Below, one piece after another: positions 27,437 to 35,983 of a stretch of DNA of 64,000 bases. Source of the stretch: CAIQQQ01 sp040399685 (lineage in GTDB: Bacteria > Pseudomonadota > Alphaproteobacteria > Acetobacterales > Acetobacteraceae); NCBI GenBank assembly GCA_040399685.1, contig JBBART010000010.1:1-64000 (forward strand). Direction: 5' to 3'. The notes under the pieces were generated by a model that was not told where the DNA came from, ran no database searches, and was given only the letters and a program-made list of their open reading frames with translations. The translations under genes were made by a program, and so were the position numbers. Position 1 is the first letter of the stretch, and every line of letters starts with the position of its first letter.

Positions 27437-28102
27437 ATGTCGCTGATCGACTCGCTCCGTATTGTCCTGTCCCCGCCGCATCGCGCTGGGCGCCCTTTCA
27501 TCGCGGCGGGCGTCGTCGTGGCTGCGGCGGGCCTGTTCGTCTCAGGCTGGGTTGCCGGCCTTGGCGCCGCGTTCGCGCTGTTCTGCCTGTATTTTTTCCG
27601 CAATCCCGAGCGGTTTCCGCCTTTGCGCGGCGATGTGGTGCTGGCGCCTGCGGATGGCCATGTGGTGACGGTGATGCAGGCCATACCGCCTGTCGAACTT
27701 GGCCTCGGCGACACCCCGCGCTGGCGCGTGGCCATCTTCCTGTCGGTGCTGGACGTGCATGTGAATCGCATGCCGGTGTCCGGCACCGTCACGCGCATCG
27801 CCTATCGCCATGGCAAGTTCGTCAACGCCAGCCTGGACAAGGCGAGCGTGGACAACGAGCGGAATGCCATCGCTTTGCTGATGGCCGACGGGCGGGATCT
27901 TGCCGTGGTACAGATCGCCGGCCTCATCGCCCGCCGCATCCTGTGCGACGCGCATGAGGGCGACGTGGTGACTGCCGGTGGCCGCTTCGGAATCATCCGC
28001 TTCGGCAGCCGCACCGACGTTTATCTGCCACATGGCGTTGTACCGCTGGTTTCGGTTGGCCAGACGATGATTGGCGGCGAGACGGTGCTCGCTCTGCTAT
28101 GA
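27437..28102 (+). CDS. psd: Phosphatidylserine decarboxylase, pyruvoyl-dependent
   Basis: Psd makes phosphatidylethanolamine from phosphatidylserine at the inner membrane. The 221-aa product is the short alphaproteobacterial type. It has an N-terminal hydrophobic hairpin (about 20-52), FFRNPER near 53-59, LSVLDVHVNRMP near 102-113, and the self-cleavage Gly190-Ser191 in RFGSRTD, whose Ser becomes the pyruvoyl group. The ATG at 27437 is used although only CGGA precedes it; upstream in-frame codons are not conserved-looking. Its stop overlaps the pssA start (ATGA), giving a two-gene PE synthesis operon. Confidence 0.94.
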   Translation: MSLIDSLRIVLSPPHRAGRPFIAAGVVVAAAGLFVSGWVAGLGAAFALFCLYFFRNPERFPPLRGDVVLAPADGHVVTVMQAIPPVELGLGDTPRWRVAIFLSVLDVHVNRMPVSGTVTRIAYRHGKFVNASLDKASVDNERNAIALLMADGRDLAVVQIAGLIARRILCDAHEGDVVTAGGRFGIIRFGSRTDVYLPHGVVPLVSVGQTMIGGETVLALL

Positions 28103-28938
28103 CCGACCGGCCACCCTCAGCCCCCAACTCCATGCAGCGGCTCAGCCATCGGCTGCGCATTCGCCAGCGCCCACGGTTCAAGGGGCCATCCTTCAACAGG
28201 ATGATCCCCAACCTGCTGACAATGCTGGGTTTGTGTTCCGGCCTGACATCCATGCGCTTCGCCCTCGAAGGCCGCTTCGGGGCGGCTGCCGTCGCCATCG
28301 CCGTCTCGGCCTGCATCGATGGGCTGGATGGCCGAATCGCTCGCCTGCTGAAGGCCACGTCCCGCTTCGGGGCCGAGTTCGACAGCCTGGCGGATTTCCT
28401 GTGCTTCGGCGTGGCGCCGGGCTTCATTCTGTATCTGTGGACGCTGCAAGGCGCCCACGGCTACGGCTTCATGCCCTGCGTGATGTTCTCGGTGTGCATG
28501 GCGCTGCGGCTGGCGCGGTTCAACGCCACGTTGGACGCCGGGCCGCACCCGGCCTACCAGTATAATTTCTTCACCGGCGTGCCGGCTCCGGCCGGGGCGG
28601 GCATGGCGCTGTTTCCGTTGTTCCTCGGGCTTGAAGCCAAGGCAATGGGGTGGCCGTGGCTGGAGTCCTTCGCGCGCCATCCAGCCGTCAGCGCCGTTGT
28701 GCTGATCGGCACCGCAGCGCTTCTGGTATCCACCCTGCCCGTCTGGAGCTTCAAGAACTTCAAGGTTCCAACGGCTTACGTGCTGCCGCTGCTGCTCGGC
28801 ACCGGGCTGTATGCCACCTTGCTGGTGGCGGATCCGTGGGCTGCGTTCGCGGCTGCCGGCCTCATCTACACGGCGATGCTTCCGTTCAGCGTGCGCAGCT
28901 ATCGTCGGCTGCGCGCCGCTGCGGAAACCCCGGAATAG
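28099..28938 (+). CDS. pssA: CDP-diacylglycerol-serine O-phosphatidyltransferase
   Basis: PssA makes phosphatidylserine, the substrate of Psd. The 279-aa multi-pass membrane protein carries the CDP-alcohol phosphotransferase motif: Asp77-Gly78, Ala81-Arg82, Gly91, Asp95 and Asp99 with canonical spacing, so it is predicted active. Several hydrophobic segments follow up to residue 270. It is translationally coupled to psd (ATGA). Its stop directly abuts the stop of the convergent CaiB gene, with no intergenic base. Confidence 0.94.
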   Translation: MTDRPPSAPNSMQRLSHRLRIRQRPRFKGPSFNRMIPNLLTMLGLCSGLTSMRFALEGRFGAAAVAIAVSACIDGLDGRIARLLKATSRFGAEFDSLADFLCFGVAPGFILYLWTLQGAHGYGFMPCVMFSVCMALRLARFNATLDAGPHPAYQYNFFTGVPAPAGAGMALFPLFLGLEAKAMGWPWLESFARHPAVSAVVLIGTAALLVSTLPVWSFKNFKVPTAYVLPLLLGTGLYATLLVADPWAAFAAAGLIYTAMLPFSVRSYRRLRAAAETPE

Positions 28939-30147
28939 CTATTTCTTCCTGACCGTATGGACAATGCCGTCCTGCTTCAGCTTGGCGATGTCCGCCGCGC
29001 TATAGCCGTGCGCGGCCAGAACGGCATCGGTGTGCTCGGCAAAACGCGGCGGCGCGGTCCGCGCGCCACCCGGTGTGCGGGACATCTTGATGGGCGTGTT
29101 GAGCGCCCGGAAGTCACCAATATCGGCTACCATGTTGCGGGCCTGGGTGTGCTCGGCGGTCATCGCCTCATCCACGCCCAACACTGGTCCGGCGGGCAGG
29201 CCGCTCTTGAGCATCTGGGTTGTCAGAGCGTGACCGTCATGCGGTGCGAACGCCTCGGCCAGCAGCGCCGTCAAGGCGTGACGGTGCTTCAGGCGGTCGC
29301 CGTTGGTGAGAAATCGCGGATCGGTGCCCAACGCCGGGCGCTCAATCAGTTCGGCCAGCTTGCGGAACTGGCCGTCATTGCCGATGGCGATGAAGATCTC
29401 GCAGGTGGCGGTCGGGAATTTGTCATACGGGCAGATATTCGGATGCGCATTGCCCGGCGGTGACGGGCGTTTGCCGTTGAGGAAGTAGTTCGCCGCCTGC
29501 GGGTGCAGCAGCGCCATGCCACAATCATGCAGCGTCATGTCCAGATACTGGCCCCGCCCGGACCGGGCCCGTTCGTGCAGCGCCATCAGGATGGCGATGG
29601 TGGAATACATGCCCGTGGCAAGGTCCACCACCGGCGTGCCCATCCGCAGCGGGCCGGTTTCGGGGCTGCCGTTGATGCTCATCAGCCCGGTCATAGCCTG
29701 CAGAATGGCATCGTAGCCCGGCAGTCCGCCGAGCGGGCCGTCCGCGCCAAAGCCCGATACGCGGCAATGGATCAGGCCGGGGAATTTCGGCGCCAGATCG
29801 GCCTCATAGCCCAGGCCCCATTTCTCCATGGTGCCGGTTTTGAAGTTCTCCACCAGAACGTCCGCGCCCTCCAGCAGGCGCAGCACCACCGCACGGCCCT
29901 CAGGGCGGCCGAGATCGATCGCCAGGCCCTTCTTGTTGCGATTGACGCCGAGGAAATAGCTGGCATCGCCGTCCTTGAACGGGGGGCCCCACTCGCGGGT
30001 CTCATCGCCGGTTGGGGGCTCGATCTTGATCACCTCAGCGCCGTGATCGGCCAGGATCATGGTGCAATACGGGCCGCCCAGCACGCGGGTCAGGTCGACG
30101 ATCTTCAACCCGGCAAGGGCGCCGGCAGACAACAAAGGCGAGGACAT
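28939..30147 (-). CDS. CaiB/BaiF family (class III) CoA-transferase
   Basis: This 402-aa cytosolic enzyme moves CoA between carboxylic acids through an aspartyl-anhydride intermediate. Asp175 in TPVVDLATG is the predicted nucleophile. The N-terminal LAGLKIVDLTRVLGGPYCTMILADHGAEVIKIE (residues 12-43) and the GDETREWGPPF segment are family hallmarks. The substrate is unknown. The start shares one base with the stop of the preceding subunit-B gene (TGATG), so it belongs to a three-gene CoA-transferase operon. Confidence 0.9.
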   Translation of the reverse strand: MSSPLLSAGALAGLKIVDLTRVLGGPYCTMILADHGAEVIKIEPPTGDETREWGPPFKDGDASYFLGVNRNKKGLAIDLGRPEGRAVVLRLLEGADVLVENFKTGTMEKWGLGYEADLAPKFPGLIHCRVSGFGADGPLGGLPGYDAILQAMTGLMSINGSPETGPLRMGTPVVDLATGMYSTIAILMALHERARSGRGQYLDMTLHDCGMALLHPQAANYFLNGKRPSPPGNAHPNICPYDKFPTATCEIFIAIGNDGQFRKLAELIERPALGTDPRFLTNGDRLKHRHALTALLAEAFAPHDGHALTTQMLKSGLPAGPVLGVDEAMTAEHTQARNMVADIGDFRALNTPIKMSRTPGGARTAPPRFAEHTDAVLAAHGYSAADIAKLKQDGIVHTVRKK

Positions 30148-30905
30148 CAGGCGGATTTCCGATCGTCGTGGGTGGCACTGCGTTGCCAGACTCGGGCGCA
30201 GAACTCGGGATAGGTGGACAGCATCTCGTCACACACCGGCCCGCGCAGCAACGCGACCTCGGCCTCGGTGGGGTCCGGCGTGGCCGGAACGCTGTCAGGC
30301 GCAGCATAGGCAAAACCGGTGGCATCACGCACCGACTGAGCGGTCTCGCCAGGGTGAAGGCTGGCCAGCGCGAATTCCGTGCCGTCGAAGCCGAACACGC
30401 AGCGCCCGGTGACCAGCGCCTGCGCGGTGCCGCGACGGAACACGCCCGGCGCGGAGATGCCGGGGGCGGAGATGTTGTCCACGCGCTCTACCAACACACG
30501 CTTGGTGTGTTCCTCGCGGAACAGGATGGTGCGCGGCGTCATCAGATACATGAAGGCCGAGCCGAAACTGCCAGGGAAGCGCGCCGCCTGGCCGGGCCAG
30601 TCGCCGGTGCCGATGAGGTTGAGATTGGCCTGCCCGTCAATCTGGCCACCGCCAAGGAAGAACAGATCAATCCGCCCCTGCCCTGCCAGGTCGAACAATT
30701 CACGCGTGCCCTCGGTGAACGGGTTGCCGGCCGGGCGATGCAGCAGCGACAGCCGCACATCGTGGCCCATCTTCTTCACCAACCAGCAGGCAGCGGCGGG
30801 AATGGGCGAGGCGGCGCCCACGGCGATATGACGGGCCGGCGGGGCGGCTGGGTCGAGGATCAACCGGGCGATGGCGGCGATCAGGCGTTCCTGGGGCGCG
30901 ATCAT
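30147..30905 (-). CDS. CoA-transferase-like protein, subunit B (glutaconate-CoA transferase/IpdB type)
   Basis: This 252-aa protein of the class I CoA-transferase superfamily has a GGGQIDGQANLNLIG segment near residue 85, an RFPGSFGSAF loop, and a Glu-rich middle (REEHTKRVLVERVD). In class I transferases the nucleophilic Glu sits in the beta subunit after a hydrophobic strand; here that region reads LSLLHRP with no Glu I can align. This is reminiscent of the IpdAB ring-opening hydrolases. Start and stop overlap both neighbours (ATGA with subunit A, TGATG with CaiB). Calling it a transferase or a hydrolase would need an alignment. Confidence 0.8.
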   Translation of the reverse strand: MIAPQERLIAAIARLILDPAAPPARHIAVGAASPIPAAACWLVKKMGHDVRLSLLHRPAGNPFTEGTRELFDLAGQGRIDLFFLGGGQIDGQANLNLIGTGDWPGQAARFPGSFGSAFMYLMTPRTILFREEHTKRVLVERVDNISAPGISAPGVFRRGTAQALVTGRCVFGFDGTEFALASLHPGETAQSVRDATGFAYAAPDSVPATPDPTEAEVALLRGPVCDEMLSTYPEFCARVWQRSATHDDRKSA

Positions 30906-31726
30906 TCGGCGGCCTGCGCGGCTGGGGCCAGAACGTAGCGTTCGAGATACGACCGAAACCCGGCCTCGGTGCGGGCCATCTTGGCGTATTCAGCGAAATG
31001 CGCCGCATCAAGCGGGTATTCATCCAGCAGCCCGATCGGCCATGCGCCGCGTTCGGTAATCGCCACGCTCTCGATATAAAGCCCGTTGATGGTGCCGGGC
31101 GCCATGCGTTCGTCCATGAGCAGATTGGTGTCGATGATGCGTTCCACCGTCACCACGCTGCGCCTGGCGGCATGGGCGATGGTGGCCAGTTCGCGGCGGC
31201 GGCCAACATAGACGTTGCCGTCCCGGTCAGCACAGACGGCGTGGAAGGCAGCGATGTCAGGGCTGATGGCGGGGACCAGCAAAATCGGGTCTGTCCCATC
31301 GGCGAACGGATTGTCGATCACCTTCCAATCCGGCCGGTGCGCCATGAGATCGCTGCCGAGCACCCCGCGCAAAGGCATGAACGGCACGCCTTTCTCGGCG
31401 GCCTGCAGGGCGGTGTGAATGGCGGGGCACGTGGCATCGATCACGGTGATGGTGCCGGCCGCGAGGGCAGCCACGAACCGTGGCGCAGTGCCTGCCTCAC
31501 CAAGAGTGACGGCGCTGGTGGTGATGCTCTCTACGCAGCCGGCGCCGATCAGCAGGTCGGTGGCATAGCCGGACACCGGAACCCCCAGCAGCCGCAGCCG
31601 CTTTGCCCCGCGCCGGACCAGCGCCCGGGCCAGGGCTGCCGGCGACAGCGAGTTGTCCGGCGGCAACGCCAGAAGCGCGCCGTCCGGAATCTGCGCGGCC
31701 ATGGTTTCAAGATCGATCTGCGGCAT
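30902..31726 (-). CDS. CoA-transferase-like protein, subunit A (glutaconate-CoA transferase/IpdA type)
   Basis: This 274-aa alpha-subunit homologue of the CoA-transferase superfamily should form a heteromer with the adjacent B subunit. TLGEAGTAPRFVAA near residue 74 matches the conserved Glu-containing segment of GctA/IpdA-like proteins, and a second domain holds DRDGNVYVGRRRE. The start at 31726 has GGGAGG 8 bases upstream; the frame continues far upstream through the NRAMP gene as a shadow and is rejected. It is the first gene of the A-B-CaiB operon and lies about 80 bases after the NRAMP gene. Confidence 0.82.
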   Translation of the reverse strand: MPQIDLETMAAQIPDGALLALPPDNSLSPAALARALVRRGAKRLRLLGVPVSGYATDLLIGAGCVESITTSAVTLGEAGTAPRFVAALAAGTITVIDATCPAIHTALQAAEKGVPFMPLRGVLGSDLMAHRPDWKVIDNPFADGTDPILLVPAISPDIAAFHAVCADRDGNVYVGRRRELATIAHAARRSVVTVERIIDTNLLMDERMAPGTINGLYIESVAITERGAWPIGLLDEYPLDAAHFAEYAKMARTEAGFRSYLERYVLAPAAQAAE

Positions 31727-31809
31727 GACGATTGCCTCCCTGGCCCAGACTATAGAGATGCGAGCGAGACGATGTGAACTCCCCCAGGAAGGATCGCGCC
31801 GCTGCCAGA

Positions 31810-33084
31810 CTAGCCAAGCAGGCTCGCGATCCCACCCCAAACGCCAAGCCCGCAGGTAACGCCCCCCACCACCAGCACCACCCAGCGGTACCAGCCACGC
31901 AGACGCACGGCGTCCGGCAGCGCGCGCACGGACAGCATGAACAGAAACCCCAGCACCACAGGCAGCAGCAGCGCGTTCATCACCTGCACCGCCACGTTGA
32001 GCGACACCAGGTTCGGCGCCACGCCCACCAGCGTCGCGCCGCCGATGACGCAGGCAGCATAACAGCCATAGAACCAGCGCGCCTGCAGCGGATGAAACTC
32101 CAGCGAGCGACGATAGCCGGACACCTCCCCCAACCCCCAGGCCAAGGCGAGCGATGCCACGATGGCCGCCACCAGGGCGGCCCCCAGCACGCCCATGCCG
32201 AACACGATGCGTCCGAAACTCGCCCCCAGCAGCGGTGTCAGCGCCGCACTCATCTCGCCGACCGTGGACAGGCTGGCAGCCGCATTGCCCGAATGAGGGC
32301 CGATCGTCGCCGCTGCCGAAATCAGCACGGCGGCCATGATAAGCTGGGTGACGACAGCGCCTATCGCCGTGTCCCACCGAGCGGCGGTGAAGTGCTCGGG
32401 GCGCAGCCGTTTATCGGCGATGGCCGATTGCTGGTAGAATACCATCCACGGCATGATGACAGCACCGATATTGGCGGCCACCAGATACATATAATCCGGG
32501 TCGCGCAGCGGGATGTCGATCGCCTGGCGCAGCACGATTGCGGGGTCTGGATTCGCCGCCCAGGCAACCGCGAAGAACGCCAGTTCGAACAGGCCGATCA
32601 TGATCGCCGCCCGCTCCACCCGGCGATAAGAGCCGGTCATGACAACGGCCAACAGGCCCAAAGCCGCCACCGGCAGCGTGATGACACGGGAAATACCGAA
32701 CATCTCGCCCACCCCGGCCACACCGGAAAATTCGGACAGCAACGCCCCTGCTGATGCAACGGCGAGCCCGATCGCCGACACCCAGGCCCAGAACGGGCCA
32801 AATGTCTCGCGGATCAATTCACCATGCCCCCGGCCGGTGAATATCCCCAGCCGGACCGTCAGTTCCTGGACAATATAAAGGATCGGCACCAGCAGCAGTT
32901 GCAGCAGCAACAGCCGGTAGCCCCACTGCACCCCGCTCTGCCCGGCGGTGATGATGCTGCCGACATCGGTGTCGGCGAGCATCACGACAATTCCGGGGCC
33001 AAAGACCGCCAGAAACCGTTGCAGCCTGCGGTGGGAGCCAACGGCAGCGGCGCGTGTCGGCTCAGATTTCATTTTGCGAGTCAT
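31810..33084 (-). CDS. NRAMP-like divalent metal transporter
   Basis: This 424-aa inner-membrane protein has about 11 membrane segments. The first carries FGPGIVVMLADTDVGS where classical Mn/Fe NRAMPs have a DPGN motif, and the sixth has MPWMVFYQQSA where they have a Met-Pro-His type motif. It thus belongs to the NRAMP-related clade with altered metal-site residues; some such proteins move Mg2+ or Mn2+. The metal cannot be told from sequence. The ATG at 33084 is chosen (TTG 33093 and ATG 33072 are alternatives; ribosome-binding sites are weak). It diverges from the pseudo-receiver regulator gene, with an AT-rich gap between. Confidence 0.82.
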   Translation of the reverse strand: MTRKMKSEPTRAAAVGSHRRLQRFLAVFGPGIVVMLADTDVGSIITAGQSGVQWGYRLLLLQLLLVPILYIVQELTVRLGIFTGRGHGELIRETFGPFWAWVSAIGLAVASAGALLSEFSGVAGVGEMFGISRVITLPVAALGLLAVVMTGSYRRVERAAIMIGLFELAFFAVAWAANPDPAIVLRQAIDIPLRDPDYMYLVAANIGAVIMPWMVFYQQSAIADKRLRPEHFTAARWDTAIGAVVTQLIMAAVLISAAATIGPHSGNAAASLSTVGEMSAALTPLLGASFGRIVFGMGVLGAALVAAIVASLALAWGLGEVSGYRRSLEFHPLQARWFYGCYAACVIGGATLVGVAPNLVSLNVAVQVMNALLLPVVLGFLFMLSVRALPDAVRLRGWYRWVVLVVGGVTCGLGVWGGIASLLG

Positions 33085-33247
33085 TCTTAACAACGAACGG
33101 AGTTCTAGGTCGCACCCGCATGCGAGTCAAACCAGAGCCGGCTGGATGGTCACGTTTCGTGTGACCCAATTCACAGTTTATTTAAATTTTGCCCGTCATC
33201 ATGTGTCCGTAATCGCCGGCAGCCCCGGCCAGTGAGGAACCTTGTCG

Positions 33248-34018
33248 ATGGCGCAACAACTCTACAACCGGCTGCGACGTGTTCTGTGCATCGGAGGCGC
33301 GGCTCCCTTCGCGCAGGACCTTCTGGATTTCATCTCCAGGTCAGATCGATTTAGCCTCCAGACGGTGGACAACGCCATCGGCGGCATCGCGCTGGCCAAC
33401 AGTATGCCGCCATTTGACGCCATCCTGATCGCAGCCAGCCTGCCAGATGCCGAAGGCGCCCATGTCTGCACGAAACTCCGTGAATGCGGGCTCAATATTC
33501 CCATCATCCTGCTGGCAGCCCCCTGCGATGAACGGGAGATCGTGCGCGGGCTTGATGCAGGCGCCAGCGATTTCATCATCCTGCCGATCGGGCATGCCGA
33601 ACTCGCCGCCCGGCTGCGTGCGCATCTGCGCGGCTATGAAACCAGCGAGGAAGCCGTGCTGCGGGTGGGCCGCTTCCAGTTCCGTCCAGCAAGCCGGGTG
33701 CTGCAAAGCGACGACACCAACGAGCGCGTGCGCCTGACCGAAAAGGAAGCGGCGGTGCTGAAGTTTCTCTACGCCGCCAACGCGCCCGTACCGCGCGAGA
33801 CCTTGCTGCTTGAGGTGTGGGGCTACAACGCCAAGGCCACCACCCACACGGTGGAAACCCATATCTACCGCCTGCGCCGCAAGATCGAACCTATTCCGGG
33901 GGCAATCGTGCTGCTGATCAACGAAGGCGGTGGATATCGCCTGCGTGCGGAACCCGTCAAAAGCCACACGGCATGGCAGCACGCGGCGCAGGGCCTGACA
34001 GCTCTCGAATACATCTGA
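33248..34018 (+). CDS. OmpR/PhoB-type transcriptional regulator with degenerate receiver domain
   Basis: This 256-aa protein has an N-terminal receiver-like domain (about 10-130) and a C-terminal winged-helix DNA-binding domain (about 145-245, LTEKEAAVLKFL, THTVETHIYRLRRKIE, GGGYRL). The receiver active site is lost: the acidic pair is Gly16-Gly17, the phosphoacceptor Asp is Ala62 (DAILIAASLPD), the Thr/Ser is Ala90 and the Lys is Leu112. It therefore should not be controlled by Asp phosphorylation, while the DNA-binding half looks intact. The ATG at 33248 has GAGG about 10 bases upstream. No histidine kinase is adjacent. Target genes are unknown. Confidence 0.88.
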   Translation: MAQQLYNRLRRVLCIGGAAPFAQDLLDFISRSDRFSLQTVDNAIGGIALANSMPPFDAILIAASLPDAEGAHVCTKLRECGLNIPIILLAAPCDEREIVRGLDAGASDFIILPIGHAELAARLRAHLRGYETSEEAVLRVGRFQFRPASRVLQSDDTNERVRLTEKEAAVLKFLYAANAPVPRETLLLEVWGYNAKATTHTVETHIYRLRRKIEPIPGAIVLLINEGGGYRLRAEPVKSHTAWQHAAQGLTALEYI

Positions 34019-34031
34019 CAATAGCGCCCGC

Positions 34032-35018
34032 TCAGGCGCTCCGTCCCTCCTGCACAGCATGACACGCCACCAGCACATCGCCGATCTTGGTTTGCATCGG
34101 CTTTTCCACCCGGCACCGCGCATTGGCCAACGGGCAGCGCGGATGGAAGGTGCACCCAGGCGGCGGTGCGATGGGGCTCGGCACCTCGCCGCCCACCGGG
34201 GTGCGTTGGCGGGCCACCATGGAGATATCGGGAATCGCGTCCAGCAGCATCCGCGTGTACGGATGGCGCGGCGTGCGGAAAATATCCTCGCCCGGCCCCT
34301 GCTCCACAATCCGGCCCAGATACATCACGCCCAGCCGGTCGGACATGTGGCGCACAACCGACAGATTGTGGCTGATAAACAGGTAGGTGAGCCCCAGATT
34401 CTGCTGCAAATCGCGCATCAGGTTCAAGATCTGCGCTTGCACCGACACGTCCAGCGCCGAAGTCGGCTCGTCGCACACCAAAAACTCCGGCTCGCTCGAC
34501 AGCGCCCGGGCGATGGAGATGCGCTGGCGCTGGCCGCCGCTGAACTCGTGCGGGAATTTCTCACCGTCAGCCGCCGACAGGCCAACCTGCGTCAGCAATT
34601 GCGCCACGCGGTCGGCAATGGTCTTGGCGCCGGACAGGATTTTGAATGCCCGAATCGGCTCGGCCACGATATCGCGCACCCGCCAACGCGGGTTCAGCGA
34701 GGCATACGGGTCCTGGAAGATCATGTTCATCTTCCGCCGCATCGCCGGCTGGGCGCGGGCGGAGGACAATGGATGTCCCTCAAACCGAATTTCACCCTCG
34801 GTGGGTGTCCACAGCCCAACCGCCAGCCGCGCGACCGTCGATTTGCCGCAACCGCTTTCGCCCACCAGCGACAGCGTGGTGCCGGCCGAGATGTCGAACG
34901 AAATACCGTCCACCGCGCGCAAGGTCCTGCGCCCCTCGCCCGACAGCAGACGTTGCAACGGTGGCCGCGACACGTCGAAATGACGTGAAACTTCAATGGC
35001 CTCAAGCACGCTTCTCAT
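34032..35018 (-). CDS. Oligopeptide/dipeptide ABC transporter ATP-binding protein (OppF/DppF type)
   Basis: This 328-aa ATPase has Walker A GESGCGKST near residue 55, signature FSGGQRQRISIARAL near 150, Walker B FLVCDEPTSALDVS, and the C-terminal Opp/Dpp extension with a cysteine motif (CTFHPRCPLANARC) near residue 285. The start at 35018 overlaps the stop of the upstream ATPase gene (ATGA). It is last in a dppB-C-D-F-like operon; the substrate is inferred from the family only. Confidence 0.92.
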   Translation of the reverse strand: MRSVLEAIEVSRHFDVSRPPLQRLLSGEGRRTLRAVDGISFDISAGTTLSLVGESGCGKSTVARLAVGLWTPTEGEIRFEGHPLSSARAQPAMRRKMNMIFQDPYASLNPRWRVRDIVAEPIRAFKILSGAKTIADRVAQLLTQVGLSAADGEKFPHEFSGGQRQRISIARALSSEPEFLVCDEPTSALDVSVQAQILNLMRDLQQNLGLTYLFISHNLSVVRHMSDRLGVMYLGRIVEQGPGEDIFRTPRHPYTRMLLDAIPDISMVARQRTPVGGEVPSPIAPPPGCTFHPRCPLANARCRVEKPMQTKIGDVLVACHAVQEGRSA

Positions 35019-35983
35019 GAATTGGTCTCCGCCGTCACCCAGCAGGCGGCCTGTGTGGGTCCGGCCGGCATCAGATCTGGACGCTCCACGAAGCAACGCT
35101 CGATGGTCTTGCCGCAACGCGGGTTGAAGGCGCAGCCGCGCGGAATGGCGGTCAGACGCGGCATGGCGCCGTCGATCTGGCGCAGGCGGTCGACGCGCAC
35201 ATCCAGCGCCGGGATCGAACCCATCAGCCCCTCGGTATAGGGATGGCTGGGGGTCAGCACGATATCGCGCACCGGGCCGATTTCGGCGATACGACCGGCA
35301 TACATCACCGCCACGCGGGAGGCAGTTTCGGCAATCACGCCCATGTCGTGCGTGACCAGCATCACCGAGGTGCCGTGCGACTGCGTGAGGTTCTTCAACA
35401 AGGCGATGATCTGCGCCTGGATCGACACGTCCAGCGCCGTCGTCGGCTCATCGGCAATCACCAAACGCGGCTCGGCGCACAGGGCCAGGGCGATGACCAC
35501 GCGCTGGCGCATGCCGCCGGAAAATTCGTGCGGATAGGCGTTCACGCGCTCGGCAGCACCCGGGATGCCCACCTCCTCCAGCCACTTCACCGCCCGCGCC
35601 CGCGCCTCACGGTCCGTGAGTTTCAGATGCGTCTGCATCGTCTCGGTCAATTGCCGCCCCACCGAGATCAGCGGGTTCAGCGTGGTCAACGGATCCTGGA
35701 AGATGGCGCCGATCTGTTTGCCGCGCAGGGGGCGCATCTGCTCGGAGGTCAGGCGGTCGATCCGCTTGCCGTCGAACAAGATCTGCCCACCGCCAATCCG
35801 GCCCGGCGGCTCCAGCAGGCCGATGATGGCAGCGCCGGTCAGCGACTTGCCGGCGCCGCTTTCCCCCACCACGCCGAGGATCTCCCCCTCGCTGATCGAG
35901 AACGAAATATTGTCGAGCGCGCGCAGCACGCCGCGACGGGACGGAAACTCGACCACAAGGTCGATCACATCAAGAAGCGCCAT
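35015..35983 (-). CDS. Oligopeptide/dipeptide ABC transporter ATP-binding protein (OppD/DppD type)
   Basis: This 322-aa ATPase has Walker A GESGAGKS near residue 41, FQDPLTTLNPL Q-loop, FSGGMRQRVVIALAL signature, IADEPTTALDVS Walker B and the C-terminal CAFNPRCGKTIERC cysteine motif. Both ATPases of the pair are complete, as needed for the heterodimer. Its ATG shares one base with the stop of the permease gene (TGATG), and its stop overlaps the next ATPase start (ATGA). Confidence 0.92.
   Translation of the reverse strand: MALLDVIDLVVEFPSRRGVLRALDNISFSISEGEILGVVGESGAGKSLTGAAIIGLLEPPGRIGGGQILFDGKRIDRLTSEQMRPLRGKQIGAIFQDPLTTLNPLISVGRQLTETMQTHLKLTDREARARAVKWLEEVGIPGAAERVNAYPHEFSGGMRQRVVIALALCAEPRLVIADEPTTALDVSIQAQIIALLKNLTQSHGTSVMLVTHDMGVIAETASRVAVMYAGRIAEIGPVRDIVLTPSHPYTEGLMGSIPALDVRVDRLRQIDGAMPRLTAIPRGCAFNPRCGKTIERCFVERPDLMPAGPTQAACWVTAETNS

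Noticed and set aside
26884..27798. 304-codon minus-strand frame spanning the LysM end and psd
   Set aside because: Runs antisense through the conserved psd gene; Pro/Arg/Thr-rich, no family.
31727..32377. Upstream extension of the CoA-transferase subunit A frame
   Set aside because: Overlaps the NRAMP gene on the same strand in another frame; a strong GGGAGG/ATG sets the real start at 31726.
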